A DNA stretch of 64,000 nucleotides from Roseateles_B sp041912595. GTDB lineage: Bacteria; Pseudomonadota; Gammaproteobacteria; Burkholderiales; Burkholderiaceae_C. The stretch is from the NCBI GenBank assembly GCA_041912595.1, contig JAYRMR010000003.1, positions 79,016-143,015 of the forward strand. The letters run 5' to 3'. Under the pieces are notes generated by a model that saw nothing but the letters and a program-made list of their open reading frames with translations, ran no database searches and was not told the origin of the DNA. Of the stretch, positions 33,972 to 42,676 are shown piece by piece (within the stretch, counting starts at the first letter, position 1; every line of letters begins with the position of its first letter). The translations under genes and the position numbers were made by a program.

Positions 33972-35216
33972 TCAATCCCTGCCGTTGACGGCGGCCAGGG
34001 CCTGCTGGCGGGCCAGCGCACCCTGGGCGCAGGCATGGGCGCTGGCCCAGGCCCACTGGAAGTTGTAGCCGCCCAGCCAGCCCGTCACGTCGACCACCTC
34101 GCCGATGAAGAAGAGGCCCGGCTGGCGCCGGCTTTCCAGGGTCTGGGAGCTCAGCTCCCGCGTGCTGACGCCGCCGCGCATGACCTCGGCCTTCTTCCAG
34201 CCTTCGTCGCCCGCCGGGGTGAGCTGCCACTGCTTGAGGCTGCGAGCGAGCGTCTCGAGGTCCTTGTCCCGGCATTCGGCCATCGGGCGGCTGCCGTCGA
34301 GGCCCTGCTGCTTCAGCCAGGTCTGGGACAGCCGCGCCGGCATCCATTCACCCAGCACATTGCCCAGCTGCTTGCGACTGTTGCCCTTGGCCTCGCGCAA
34401 GGCGGCGGCCAGGTCGAGCGAGGGCAGCAGGTCGATCTCGATGGGCTGGCCGGGCTGCCAGAAGCTGGAAATCTGCAGGATGGCCGGGCCGCTGAGCCCG
34501 CGATGGGTGAAGAGCAGGTCTTCCAGGAAGCGGGTGCGCTGCTTGCCCTGGCCGGCGCTGACGACGACCTCCAGCGACAGCCCGGAGAGCTCGGCGAAGG
34601 GCGCCCAGCTCTCGGCGGAGAAGGTCAGCGGGACCAGGGCGGGGCGGGGCGTCACCACCTCGTGGCCGAACTGCTGGGCGAGGCGCAGGCCGAAGTCGCT
34701 GGCGCCGATCTTGGGCACCGGCAGGCCGCCGCAGGCCACGACCACCGAGGGTGCCCGGACCGTGCCCTGGCTGGTTTCGAGCTCGAAGCCCTCGGCCACG
34801 GCATGGACGGCCGCCACGGTGCAGGGCTGCCAGCGCTGAACGCCGACGGCCTCGCACTCGTCCTTGAGCATCTGGATGATGCGTTCGCTGCCGTCGTCGC
34901 AGAACAGCTGGCCGCGGTGCTTCTCATGGAAGCCGATGCCATGCTTCTGCAGCAGGGCGATGAAGTCCTGCGGCGTGTAGCGGGCGAGGGCGGAGCGGCA
35001 GAAGTGCGGGTTCTCCGACAGGTAGTTGGCCGGCCCCGCTTCGCGGTTGGTGAAATTGCAGCGCCCGCCGCCGGAAATCCGGATCTTCTCCGCCAGCCGG
35101 GGCGCATGGTCGATCAGCAGCACGCGCAGGCCCAGCTGGCCCGCCTGGGCGGCGCAGAAGAGACCGGCGGCACCGGCACCGATGATGAGGAGATCGACGT
35201 CAGGAGAGGCGTGCAT
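33972..35216 (-). CDS. NAD(P)/FAD-dependent oxidoreductase, HI0933/BaiN family
   Basis: Flavoprotein of 414 residues. The N terminus has an FAD dinucleotide-binding motif (LLIIGAGAAGLFCAAQAGQLG) and then KIRISGGGRCNFTN, the signature of the HI0933 family. PSVVVACGGLPVPKIGASDFGLRLAQQFGH and the C-terminal GLFFIGEVVDVTGWLGGYNFQWAWASAHACAQG, which completes the FAD site, are also typical. The reaction is unknown for most members; BaiN acts on bile-acid intermediates in gut bacteria, which is unlikely to apply here. It stands alone. Confidence 0.94.
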   Translation of the reverse strand: MHASPDVDLLIIGAGAAGLFCAAQAGQLGLRVLLIDHAPRLAEKIRISGGGRCNFTNREAGPANYLSENPHFCRSALARYTPQDFIALLQKHGIGFHEKHRGQLFCDDGSERIIQMLKDECEAVGVQRWQPCTVAAVHAVAEGFELETSQGTVRAPSVVVACGGLPVPKIGASDFGLRLAQQFGHEVVTPRPALVPLTFSAESWAPFAELSGLSLEVVVSAGQGKQRTRFLEDLLFTHRGLSGPAILQISSFWQPGQPIEIDLLPSLDLAAALREAKGNSRKQLGNVLGEWMPARLSQTWLKQQGLDGSRPMAECRDKDLETLARSLKQWQLTPAGDEGWKKAEVMRGGVSTRELSSQTLESRRQPGLFFIGEVVDVTGWLGGYNFQWAWASAHACAQGALARQQALAAVNGRD

Positions 35217-35668
35217 GGGACGGGGAGGGGCGGCAGGGCGCGATGGGAAGTGCCGGATTCTCGCCGCAGTTGGCCGACACGTCGGCCGGGATGCCTGCCG
35301 CGATGTCGGCCGGGGCTATGGGCTCGGCTGCCGGCGCCGGCGCCCATCGGCATGCCGTCTGCCCCGTCGCATGAGGACTGCCGGGCCTAGCTCAAAACGC
35401 AGGCACGGCGTGACGGAAGCGACACGAGCGGGCGGCCAGGATGTGACTTACGGCGCCTTTCTTCGCTCTCCTGACGAGAAGGATGACCCAAATAGGGGGC
35501 AGGCGTGGCCGCCAAGCGGTCTGGTTTTGGCTACCATGCGCGGAGCTTTCGCTGACCGGATGCGCTGACTGCCCAAGGGGTGGGGCCGGCCGGTCGCCCG
35601 AGACCCCGCACCGGCGCGGGCCGGGCCGGCAGGGCGAGCCGTCAAAGAGGCAAGAAGGCTTTCAAGGC
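35217..35668. other. 452-base region without a supported gene
   Basis: Between the flavoprotein (minus) and the GGDEF-like gene (plus). It should hold both promoters, but no good -35/-10 pair was found. There are GTCGGCCGGG repeats about 35280-35320 and a short Met-started frame at 35536 that stops after ten codons. An AAGAAGG site at 35652-35658 belongs to the GGDEF-like gene. Confidence 0.5.
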
Positions 35669-36703
35669 ATGGATATTCAATCGGCGAACGCACAGGGCAT
35701 GGCAGGTCGCCCGGGCAGCCTGCAGGACTGGCTGCAGGTGCAGGGCCTGTCCGACAGCGGCGCTGCTGGCGCGCTCCTGAGCCTCGCCGAGCCGCTGGGC
35801 GCCTTCCTGGCGGTCAAATCCCTGGCCACCGGCCGTTACGTCTATGCCAGCGCCGGGCTGGACCGCTTGTTCGAGCGCACCGAATCCTCCCTGGTCGGCA
35901 GCAGCGACGTCGACCTCATGCGGGGTGACGAGATGCAGGCCATGCGCCGCGTCGAGCAGGCCGTCATGGCGCAGCGCACGGTGGTGGTCAGCGAGCACCG
36001 GCTCGAGCTGGGCGGCCGTCGGCGCGACTTCATGGTCACGCGGGTGCCGCTGGGGGCCGAGCACATCCTGTCGATGTGGTCCGAGCGGACGGAAGAGAAG
36101 CACCGGGAGTCCCACCTGCAGCGCGCGCTGCAGCAGATCGAGCAGCAGCAAAAGGCCATGGAGCAGCTGCGGCGCGAGTCCGAGAAGGGCAGCGGCCGCG
36201 ATGACACCTCCGGGCTGTACCTGCGGGCGCAGTTCGACGACCAGCTGCTGCGCGAGATCGACCTCTCCACCCGCGAGCACCGGGAATTCGCCTTGGTGCT
36301 GATCTCACTGGACCCCTTGCCCGCCGAGGCGCGGCACCTGCAGGACGAGGCCCAGCAGCGCATGCTGGAAGGCCTCGGCCGCATGCTGCGGGCCAACACG
36401 CGCGCGATGGACGCCGCCTGCCGCGTGGGCGAGCAACTCTTTGCGGTGCTGCTGTCGGGTGTCGGGCTGGCCACGGCCCATGCCCGCATGGAGCAGCTGC
36501 GCCGCCAGTGCGTGAGCCAGATCATCGTGGTGCAGGGCATGGACCTGAGCCTGTCGCTGTCCATGGGCGTGGCGAGCTTCCCGCACACGGCCTCGCGCCA
36601 GGAGGAGCTGCTGGGCGCGGCGCAGTCCGCCATTCAGGAGGCCCAGCGCCGGGGCGGCAATCAGGTCGTGCTGGCGCCCATTCCCTTCGGCAGCCAGGCC
36701 TGA
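35669..36703 (+). CDS. PAS-domain protein with a degenerate GGDEF domain
   Basis: Signalling protein of 344 residues, cytosolic. Residues about 40-150 look like a PAS domain (PLGAFLAVKSLATGRYVYASAGLDRLFERTESSLVGSSDVDLM), followed by a coiled coil about 155-180 and a GGDEF-like domain. The active-site loop that should read GGDEF is GEQLF (in CRVGEQLFAVLL), and the metal-binding DxD and N-terminal D-x-L-T-x-L-x-N motifs are not recognisable. It is therefore probably not a diguanylate cyclase and may act as a c-di-GMP or GTP receptor or a scaffold. ATG 35669 fits the PAS start and has AAGAAGG upstream. Confidence 0.8.
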   Translation: MDIQSANAQGMAGRPGSLQDWLQVQGLSDSGAAGALLSLAEPLGAFLAVKSLATGRYVYASAGLDRLFERTESSLVGSSDVDLMRGDEMQAMRRVEQAVMAQRTVVVSEHRLELGGRRRDFMVTRVPLGAEHILSMWSERTEEKHRESHLQRALQQIEQQQKAMEQLRRESEKGSGRDDTSGLYLRAQFDDQLLREIDLSTREHREFALVLISLDPLPAEARHLQDEAQQRMLEGLGRMLRANTRAMDAACRVGEQLFAVLLSGVGLATAHARMEQLRRQCVSQIIVVQGMDLSLSLSMGVASFPHTASRQEELLGAAQSAIQEAQRRGGNQVVLAPIPFGSQA

Positions 36704-36799
36704 GCGCCGGGTACGCTCGCCGGCAGCCGCTGGCGTTCAAGGCATTTGCCGGCCGATGCTGTCAGTTCGCCGCGGCCACGCGCAAACACTTGAGCCGGC

Positions 36800-37258
<459 letters not shown>

Positions 37259-37394
37259 GGGCGGGTCGATTGTTGGCGGAGGGCTGCCGGCCAGGGTGCC
37301 GGCGCGCCGCGAGCCCGGCCAGCGACCGGCGCTGAAGGCCCGCAGGGCCGGCATCGGCGAGGCGCAGCACAGGAGCGGCAGGGGGCCGGTGCTG

Positions 37395-37551
37395 CGCCGG
37401 AGGAAGAAGGTGTCCGCCGCGAGCCGTGAGCCGCATTCCTGAACCCAGGGGATTCAGGTGGGCGAGGTCAGCCAAACTTCGGGTTCATCTGACGCGAGAC
37501 GATCACACCAGCGAGGCGATGTTCCAAGCCCATGCTCAGAGAGCATCGGTT
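37395..37551 (-). ncRNA. ssrS: 6S RNA (approximate ends)
   Basis: The 358-base gap between zapA and the EVE gene is where 6S RNA usually lies. On the minus strand, TATATT at 37558-37563 would place the RNA start near 37551. The 3' half has the hairpin CCTGAA-TCCCCTGGG-TTCAGG followed by a GCGGC...GCGGCGGACACC stretch, which lines up with the conserved 3' half of E. coli 6S RNA (CCTTGAACC...GGTTCAAGG, then GCGGCGGC). 6S RNA binds the sigma-70 holoenzyme and dampens transcription in stationary phase. Both ends are estimates and I could not fold it fully by eye. Confidence 0.7.
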
Positions 37552-37616
37552 CAAGGAAATATAAGACTCACGCGAACGCAACGGACGCCGTCATTCTAGG
37601 CCCAGCGGCGCGGTGT

Positions 37617-37937
37617 TCAGAGCAGTTGCCCATCCTGGGCAAGGGCTTCGTCGAGCCTTTTGATGAGCCCGTCGAGATCGGGTAGGGCACCTTGCGGCGC
37701 GGCGGGCGCGGCCGCGGGGCCGCCCGCACGGGCCGCCGGCTGCTCGGCGAGCTGGTAGGCCAGGTTCAGGGCCGCCAGCACGGCGATGCGCTCACGGGCC
37801 TTGATGCGGCCGGCATCCCGGATGCCGCACATCTCGCGGTCCACCTGCGCCACGGCCTTGGAGAGCGCGGCCTCGCCGCCTTCGGGGCAGCCCAGCAGGT
37901 AGCTCTGGCCCATGATGGTCACTTCCATCTGCTTCAT
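37617..37937 (-). CDS. zapA: Cell division protein ZapA
   Basis: Promotes FtsZ bundling at the division ring. The 106-residue protein begins MKQMEVTIMGQSYLLGCPEGGEAAL, the ZapA globular domain, followed by VAQVDREMCGIRDAGRIKARERIAVLAALNLAYQL and a C-terminal coiled coil (LPDLDGLIKRLDEAL). An Ala/Gly/Pro-rich insert sits about 75-90. The gene overlaps its upstream neighbour by four bases and precedes 6S RNA, the usual order. Confidence 0.95.
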   Translation of the reverse strand: MKQMEVTIMGQSYLLGCPEGGEAALSKAVAQVDREMCGIRDAGRIKARERIAVLAALNLAYQLAEQPAARAGGPAAAPAAPQGALPDLDGLIKRLDEALAQDGQLL

Positions 37938-38143
37938 GGCGCGTTCTTCTCCGATTCCAGCGGCAGGCGATCCAGCAGGGCGTCGATGCGGGCCCGGGCG
38001 GCGTTGAGGCGGGAGCGCATGCCGTCGCGCTCCTGGGTCAGGGCACGGACCTGCTCCTCGAGCAGGGCGTTGGTGCGGGTCAGCTCGTCGTGACGCAGGA
38101 GGAGCCTCTCCACCCGGTCAACAAGGTCGGTGATGCTTGGCAT
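37934..38143 (-). CDS. ZapB-like coiled-coil protein (TIGR02449 family)
   Basis: Protein of 69 residues that is almost entirely a coiled coil (heptads in LVDRVERLLLRHDELTRTNALLEEQVRALTQERDGMRSRLNAARARIDALL). It overlaps zapA by four bases (ATGA), so they are translated together. Size, coiled coil and position point to a partner of ZapA in the division machinery, similar to ZapB; this is inference from the neighbourhood. Confidence 0.85.
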   Translation of the reverse strand: MPSITDLVDRVERLLLRHDELTRTNALLEEQVRALTQERDGMRSRLNAARARIDALLDRLPLESEKNAP

Positions 38144-38164
38144 GGCTGGCTGTGACGATCTCGC

Positions 38165-38839
38165 CTACTGGTGATGGGCCATTGTAGAGGCCGGCGTGGC
38201 CCCGCCTCCCGCCAGCGCGCGGCCCTCGTCGCAATCGACCCGCACGCTGCACTGCTCGCACAGGGGGCGCCGGGCCTGGCAGACGTAGCGCCCGTGCAGG
38301 ATGAGCCAGTGGTGGGCGTCCACCAGAAAGGCCGGCGGGACCCGCCGCAGCAGGCCCTGCTCGACCGCCAGCGGCGTCTTGCCGGGCGCGAGCCCGGTGC
38401 GGTTGCTGACGCGGAAGATGTGGGTGTCCACGGCCATGGTCGGCTCGCCGAAGGCGACGTTCAGCACCACGTTGGCCGTTTTGCGCCCGACGCCGGGCAG
38501 GGCCTCCAGGGCCTCGCGGCTGCGCGGCACCTCGCCCCCATGCTGCTCGACCAGGATCCGGCAGGTCGCGAGCAGGTTCTTGGCCTTGGTCCGGTACAGG
38601 CCGATGGTCTTGATCGCGTCGGCGAGACCATCCTCGCCCAGGGCCAGGATCTTCGCCGGCGTGTTGGCTCGCGCATAGAGCTTGCGCGTCGCCTTGTTGA
38701 CGCCGACGTCCGTGGCCTGCGCGGAGAGCAGCACGGCCGCCAGGCACTCGAAGACGCTGGCGTACTCGAGCTCGGTCTGCGGCGCCGGGTTGGCCGTGCG
38801 CAGCGTCTGGAAAAAGTGGAGGACTTGGGCGTCGTTCAT
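38165..38839 (-). CDS. nth: Endonuclease III
   Basis: Base-excision repair glycosylase/AP lyase for oxidised pyrimidines. The 224-residue protein has the helix-hairpin-helix LPGVGRKTANVVLN with the catalytic Lys, the catalytic Asp in VDTHIFRVSNR and a C-terminal [4Fe-4S] cluster (C-x6-C-x2-C-x5-C in CQARRPLCEQCSVRVDC). The ATG at 38839 gives the family start (MNDAQVLHFFQTLRTANP); an ATG six codons further up is possible. It is the first of a minus-strand run nth, ZapB-like, zapA, 6S RNA and diverges from the glycosyltransferase operon. Confidence 0.96.
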   Translation of the reverse strand: MNDAQVLHFFQTLRTANPAPQTELEYASVFECLAAVLLSAQATDVGVNKATRKLYARANTPAKILALGEDGLADAIKTIGLYRTKAKNLLATCRILVEQHGGEVPRSREALEALPGVGRKTANVVLNVAFGEPTMAVDTHIFRVSNRTGLAPGKTPLAVEQGLLRRVPPAFLVDAHHWLILHGRYVCQARRPLCEQCSVRVDCDEGRALAGGGATPASTMAHHQ

Positions 38840-38929
38840 GGTGCGATTGTGGTTCATCTGAGGGCGGGAACCGGGCCGGCTCGGCGAGAATGCGGCACGC
38901 GTCCGCCCGGAGCGCCTTTGACTGCCCGC

Positions 38930-40408
38930 ATGAGTTCTGCCCCGACATCCGCCCCTTCGCTCTCGACCGCCGCGCCGCTGTGGCGCAGCGCCGCCGCTCG
39001 CCCGTGGCTGGCCCTGCTGGTCGCTGCCGTCGTGCTGCGCCTGGTGACGCTGCCGCTGATGGCACTGACGGACCACACCGAGGCCCGTTATGCCGAGATC
39101 GCCCGCCTGATGGTGCAGCTGGGCGACTGGGTGAGCCCGCACGTGACGCCCACCGAGGTGTTCTGGGCCAAGCCGCCGTTGTCCACCTGGAGCCAGGCGC
39201 TGCTGATGGAGGTCTTCGGCGTCAATGAATGGTCCGGGCGCCTCGCCGCCCTGGGCTGGGCGCTGCTTGGGCTCTGGAGCCTGGACTGGATGCTGCGGGC
39301 CAGCCTGGCACCGTCGCAGCGCGCGGCCGCGCTGGCGGCCCTGATGCTGTGCCCCATGTACTTCATCTGTGCCGGGGCCGTGATGACCGATGCCACGCTG
39401 ATGGCCACCGCGCTGCTGGTGCAGGCCGCGTGGTGGCGCGCGGTGACGGCCCCCGATGCGCCGGCTCGGCGCCGTGCCGGGCGCGTCCTGGCCCTGGGTC
39501 TCGGGCTGGCGCTGCTGACCAAGGGTCCGGCGGCGGGCGTGCTGGCGCTGCTGCCGCCCGTGCTGCATGCGCTATGGCGCCGCCATGGCAAGGTGGTGGC
39601 GGCCATCCTCAAGGACCCGCTGGCCTGGCTGATCTGGATCGGCCTGGCCGTGCCCTGGTATGTCTGGGCGGAGCAGCGCACCCCCGGTTTCCTGCAGTAC
39701 TTCCTGCTCGGCGAGCACGTGATGCGCTTCCTGCAGCCCGGCTGGAAGGGCGATCGCTACGGCTTCGCCCACGCCCAGCCTATCGGGATGATCTGGCTCT
39801 TCGTGCTGGTATCCGCCCTGCCGTGGATCGTGCATGCCGTCGTCGTGCGGGTGGCCCGCGGGCGCAGTGCCAAGGTGGCGTCCGCCACGCCCGCGGCGTC
39901 GGCACCGGAGCGGCTCGGGCGCGAGCTCTGGGTCTATGCGCTGTGCATCACCGCCGCGCCGCTGCTGCTGTTCACCGCCGCGCGCAACATCATCCCCACC
40001 TATGCCGTGACCGCGCTGCCGGGCGTGGTGCTGCTGTGGCTGGCCCAGTTCGACGTGCCGGCCCTGGCCCGGGCGCGTCATTGGGGCACGGGCGTGCTGG
40101 TCTGGGGGCTGATGGCGCTGGGCTTCGCATGGCTCGGGCCGAAGGAATCGCTGCGGGCCTCCGACCGCGAGCTCATCCGGGCCTACGAGCAGGCCTGCGG
40201 TCCGGACGCCTGGACCGCGCGCTGTGCCCTGGCCTATGCCGGCAAGCCCGACCACTCGGCCTTCTTCTACAGCGCGGGGCGCCTCTACAGCCCGCCTGCC
40301 GGCGCCGCCGCGCGTTTCCAGGTCCTCGAGAAGGACACCCCGACCGCCCGCGCCCGCACCGACGCGCTGGCCTGCAACAAGCATCTGTGCCTCTATGCCG
40401 CACCCTGA
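38930..40408 (+). CDS. ArnT-like GT39/GT83 glycosyltransferase
   Basis: Inner-membrane transferase that moves a sugar from undecaprenyl phosphate to a periplasmic acceptor, 492 residues with about 12 membrane segments. The first periplasmic loop has DHTEARYAEIARLM, matching the catalytic E-x-R-Y motif of ArnT, and VFWAKPPLSTWSQALLMEVFGVNEWSGRL is the next conserved block (Y/F-x-x-KPPL). It heads a run of four overlapping genes with an ArnC-like GT2, a GtrA protein and a YdjC deacetylase. The acceptor is probably lipid A, by analogy with ArnT, FlmK and LgmB; not proven by sequence alone. Confidence 0.9.
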   Translation: MSSAPTSAPSLSTAAPLWRSAAARPWLALLVAAVVLRLVTLPLMALTDHTEARYAEIARLMVQLGDWVSPHVTPTEVFWAKPPLSTWSQALLMEVFGVNEWSGRLAALGWALLGLWSLDWMLRASLAPSQRAAALAALMLCPMYFICAGAVMTDATLMATALLVQAAWWRAVTAPDAPARRRAGRVLALGLGLALLTKGPAAGVLALLPPVLHALWRRHGKVVAAILKDPLAWLIWIGLAVPWYVWAEQRTPGFLQYFLLGEHVMRFLQPGWKGDRYGFAHAQPIGMIWLFVLVSALPWIVHAVVVRVARGRSAKVASATPAASAPERLGRELWVYALCITAAPLLLFTAARNIIPTYAVTALPGVVLLWLAQFDVPALARARHWGTGVLVWGLMALGFAWLGPKESLRASDRELIRAYEQACGPDAWTARCALAYAGKPDHSAFFYSAGRLYSPPAGAAARFQVLEKDTPTARARTDALACNKHLCLYAAP

Positions 40409-41453
40409 CCCCGCCCTCGAGAGCCCGCCCAACGTCTCCTCCGAGGCAACCCCGTCGACCCCGCCCGTGGCGGGCCGCGAGCGGCCGCAGCTGCTCTCGG
40501 TGGTCATGCCTGCCTACAACGAGGCCCGGAACCTCAGCTGGCTGCTGCCGCGCCTGGTGGAGGATCTCTCGCCGCATGCGCAGGCGCTGGAGCTGCTCGT
40601 CATCGACGATGGCAGCCGTGACGACACGGTGATGGTGGTCCAGGGCCTCATCCGCCAGGGCCTGCCGGTGCGCCTGCTGCGCCTGTCGCGCAATTTCGGC
40701 AAGGAGGCCGCGCTCACCGCCGGGCTGGATGCCGTCGAGGGCGACGTCGTGATCAGCATGGACTCCGACGGCCAGCATCCCATCAGCTGCGTCTTGAAGA
40801 TGCTGGAGCGATGGCGCGAGGGCTACGACGTCGTCTATGGCGTGCAGAAGGGCCGGCGGGAATCGCAGTCCTTCGCCCGGCGCCTGTACACGCGGGTCTT
40901 CTACTGGCTGATGCAGAAGGGCTCGCGCTTCGAGCTCCCGGCCGATGCGGGCGATTTCCGTCTGCTCGATCGCGCCGTGGTCCTGGCGCTGCGCCAGCTG
41001 CCGGAGCGCGCGCGCTACATGAAGGGCCTCTTCGCCTGGGTGGGCTTCCCGGCCACGGGCATCGAGTTCGTCCCCGATGCCCGCGCGCATGGCGAGACGA
41101 GCTTCCGGTTCATGGGGCTGCTGCAGCTCGCCGTCACGGGCATCACCGCCTTCTCGAAGGTGCCGCTGCGGGTGGTGTCGGCGCTGGGCATCGTCGTGTC
41201 GCTGCTGTCCGTCGTGTTCGGCTTCTGGATCGTCTTCGAGAAGGTCTTCCTGGGCAACGAGATCTCCGGCTTCGCGACGCTGGCCGCCTCCATCACCTTT
41301 CTGGCCGGCGTGCAGCTGCTCTGTCTGGGCATCATTGCCGAGTACCTGGGCCGGGTCTTCGACGAGGTCAAGCGCCGGCCGCTGTACGTGACGCAAGACC
41401 TGACCCCGTCGCTGCGCAAGCCGGTGGCGCCTGACGCGGAGGTGCGGGCTTGA
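40395..41453 (+). CDS. GT2 polyisoprenyl-phosphate glycosyltransferase (ArnC/DPM1-like)
   Basis: Attaches a sugar from a nucleotide donor to undecaprenyl phosphate at the cytosolic face of the membrane. The 352-residue protein has the GT2 motifs VVMPAYNEARN, IDDGSRDDT and MDSDGQHP (DxD type) in the first 130 residues and two C-terminal membrane helices (about 255-280 and 290-315), the layout of ArnC and GtrB. It overlaps the upstream transferase by 14 bases. The next gene begins in the overlapping TTGA. One copy of the GCAAGACCTG motif lies near its 3' end (41393-41408). Confidence 0.92.
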   Translation: MPHPDPALESPPNVSSEATPSTPPVAGRERPQLLSVVMPAYNEARNLSWLLPRLVEDLSPHAQALELLVIDDGSRDDTVMVVQGLIRQGLPVRLLRLSRNFGKEAALTAGLDAVEGDVVISMDSDGQHPISCVLKMLERWREGYDVVYGVQKGRRESQSFARRLYTRVFYWLMQKGSRFELPADAGDFRLLDRAVVLALRQLPERARYMKGLFAWVGFPATGIEFVPDARAHGETSFRFMGLLQLAVTGITAFSKVPLRVVSALGIVVSLLSVVFGFWIVFEKVFLGNEISGFATLAASITFLAGVQLLCLGIIAEYLGRVFDEVKRRPLYVTQDLTPSLRKPVAPDAEVRA

Positions 41454-41836
41454 AGTCGCTCCTGTGGTTCGGGGCCGTGGGCGCCAGCGCCGCGGCCGTG
41501 CATTTCGCCATGGTGCTGCTGCTCGTGGGCGCGTGGCAATGGCCGGCGCTGATGGCCAATGTGATGGGCTTTCTACTGGCCTTCGGGGTGAGCTTCGTCG
41601 GCCACCACCGCCTGACCTTCGCCGCCCAGCAGGCGGACGGCCGTCAGGCCTTGCCCCGCTTCTTCGGCGTGGCGCTGCTGGGCTTCGTTTGCAATGAGCT
41701 GCTCTATGCGCTGCTGCTGGCCTGCGGGGTGGAGTACCGCCTGGCGCTGTTCCTCGTGCTGCTGGCCGTGGCCGCGATGACCTGGTGGCTGGGCCGGCAC
41801 TGGGCCTTCAGGCGCCGGCGCGAGGAGCTGCTGTGA
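41450..41836 (+). CDS. GtrA-family membrane protein (putative polyprenyl-linked sugar flippase)
   Basis: Membrane protein of 128 residues with four hydrophobic helices, the GtrA fold. FGAVGASAAAVHFAMVLLLV, NVMGFLLAFGVSFVGHHRLTF and a C-terminal WALGRHW-like TWWLGRHWAFRR are typical. It starts with TTG at 41450, which overlaps the GT2 stop (TTGA), and its own stop overlaps the next GTG. GtrA proteins are thought to flip undecaprenyl-phosphate sugars; here it would bridge the GT2 and the ArnT-like enzyme. Confidence 0.88.
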   Translation: MKSLLWFGAVGASAAAVHFAMVLLLVGAWQWPALMANVMGFLLAFGVSFVGHHRLTFAAQQADGRQALPRFFGVALLGFVCNELLYALLLACGVEYRLALFLVLLAVAAMTWWLGRHWAFRRRREELL

Positions 41837-42642
41837 GCCGCCGCATCCAGATCTGCGCCGATGACTACGGCTTCGACCGCGCCATCAGCCTGGGCATCCT
41901 CGACTGCATCGATGCCGGCGTGGTCACGGCGACGAGCTGCATGGTGCTCTCGCCGGCCTGGCCGCACTGGGCGCCGGCGCTGAAGGAGCGCACCGCGCAG
42001 GTGGACCTGGGCCTGCACCTGGACCTCAACGAGTTCGCCCACTATGCCAGCCGCTCGCTCGAGGGCTGGCTCATCGCCGCCTACCGCGGCGCGGTGCCTG
42101 CCTCGCTGGCCGGCCCGTGGATCGAGTCCCAGCTCGATGCCTTCGAGCGGCGGATCGGGCGTGCGCCGGACTATGTGGACGGCCATCAGCACCTGCACCA
42201 GATTCCCGGGGTGCGAGAGGCCCTGCTGCAGGTGATCACCCGCCGCTACGGCCACGCCTGCGCGCTGCGCATCACCTGTTCACGCCACTGGCGCGGGGCG
42301 AAGGCGGCCCTCATCGGGCGGCTGGGCGGGCGAGCGCTCGCGGCAGGCGCCCGGGCCGAGGGCCTGCGGGTCAATCGGGACTTCGCGGGGGTCTACGATT
42401 TCCAGCCTGCTGCCGACTACCGGCAGCTGCTCGAGACCTGGCTGCGCTCCCTGCCTGAGGGCGGGCTGATGATGTGCCACCCGGGGCGCGCCGGGTCCAC
42501 GGAAACCCGGGCCGACGGCATCCGCGCCGCGCGCGTCAACGAGCATGCGATGCTGGCCGGCGGGCAGGCGCTGGGCCTGCTGCAGTCACTGGACATCAAG
42601 GCGGGACGCTGCCGCGAATGGGACGTCGCCGGGGCCGACTGA
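41833..42642 (+). CDS. YdjC/ChbG-family carbohydrate deacetylase
   Basis: Metal-dependent deacetylase, 269 residues, with the YdjC signatures ICADDYGFDRAI (metal-binding Asp pair), VDLGLHLDLNE, DYVDGHQHLHQIPGV (metal His residues) and MMCHPG near the C terminus. It starts with GTG at 41833, overlapping the GtrA stop as GTGA. The family includes ChbG (chitooligosaccharide) and NaxD/LgmC, which deacetylate an undecaprenyl-phosphate HexNAc before transfer to lipid A. The neighbours favour the second role. Confidence 0.92.
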   Translation: MSRRIQICADDYGFDRAISLGILDCIDAGVVTATSCMVLSPAWPHWAPALKERTAQVDLGLHLDLNEFAHYASRSLEGWLIAAYRGAVPASLAGPWIESQLDAFERRIGRAPDYVDGHQHLHQIPGVREALLQVITRRYGHACALRITCSRHWRGAKAALIGRLGGRALAAGARAEGLRVNRDFAGVYDFQPAADYRQLLETWLRSLPEGGLMMCHPGRAGSTETRADGIRAARVNEHAMLAGGQALGLLQSLDIKAGRCREWDVAGAD

Positions 42643-42676
42643 CGGCGAGGGGCGGCGCACCGCCCCGCGGCAAGGC

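Noticed and set aside
35536..35568. A small gene upstream of the PAS/GGDEF-like protein
   Set aside because: The Met-started frame ends after ten codons and has no ribosome site or family pattern.
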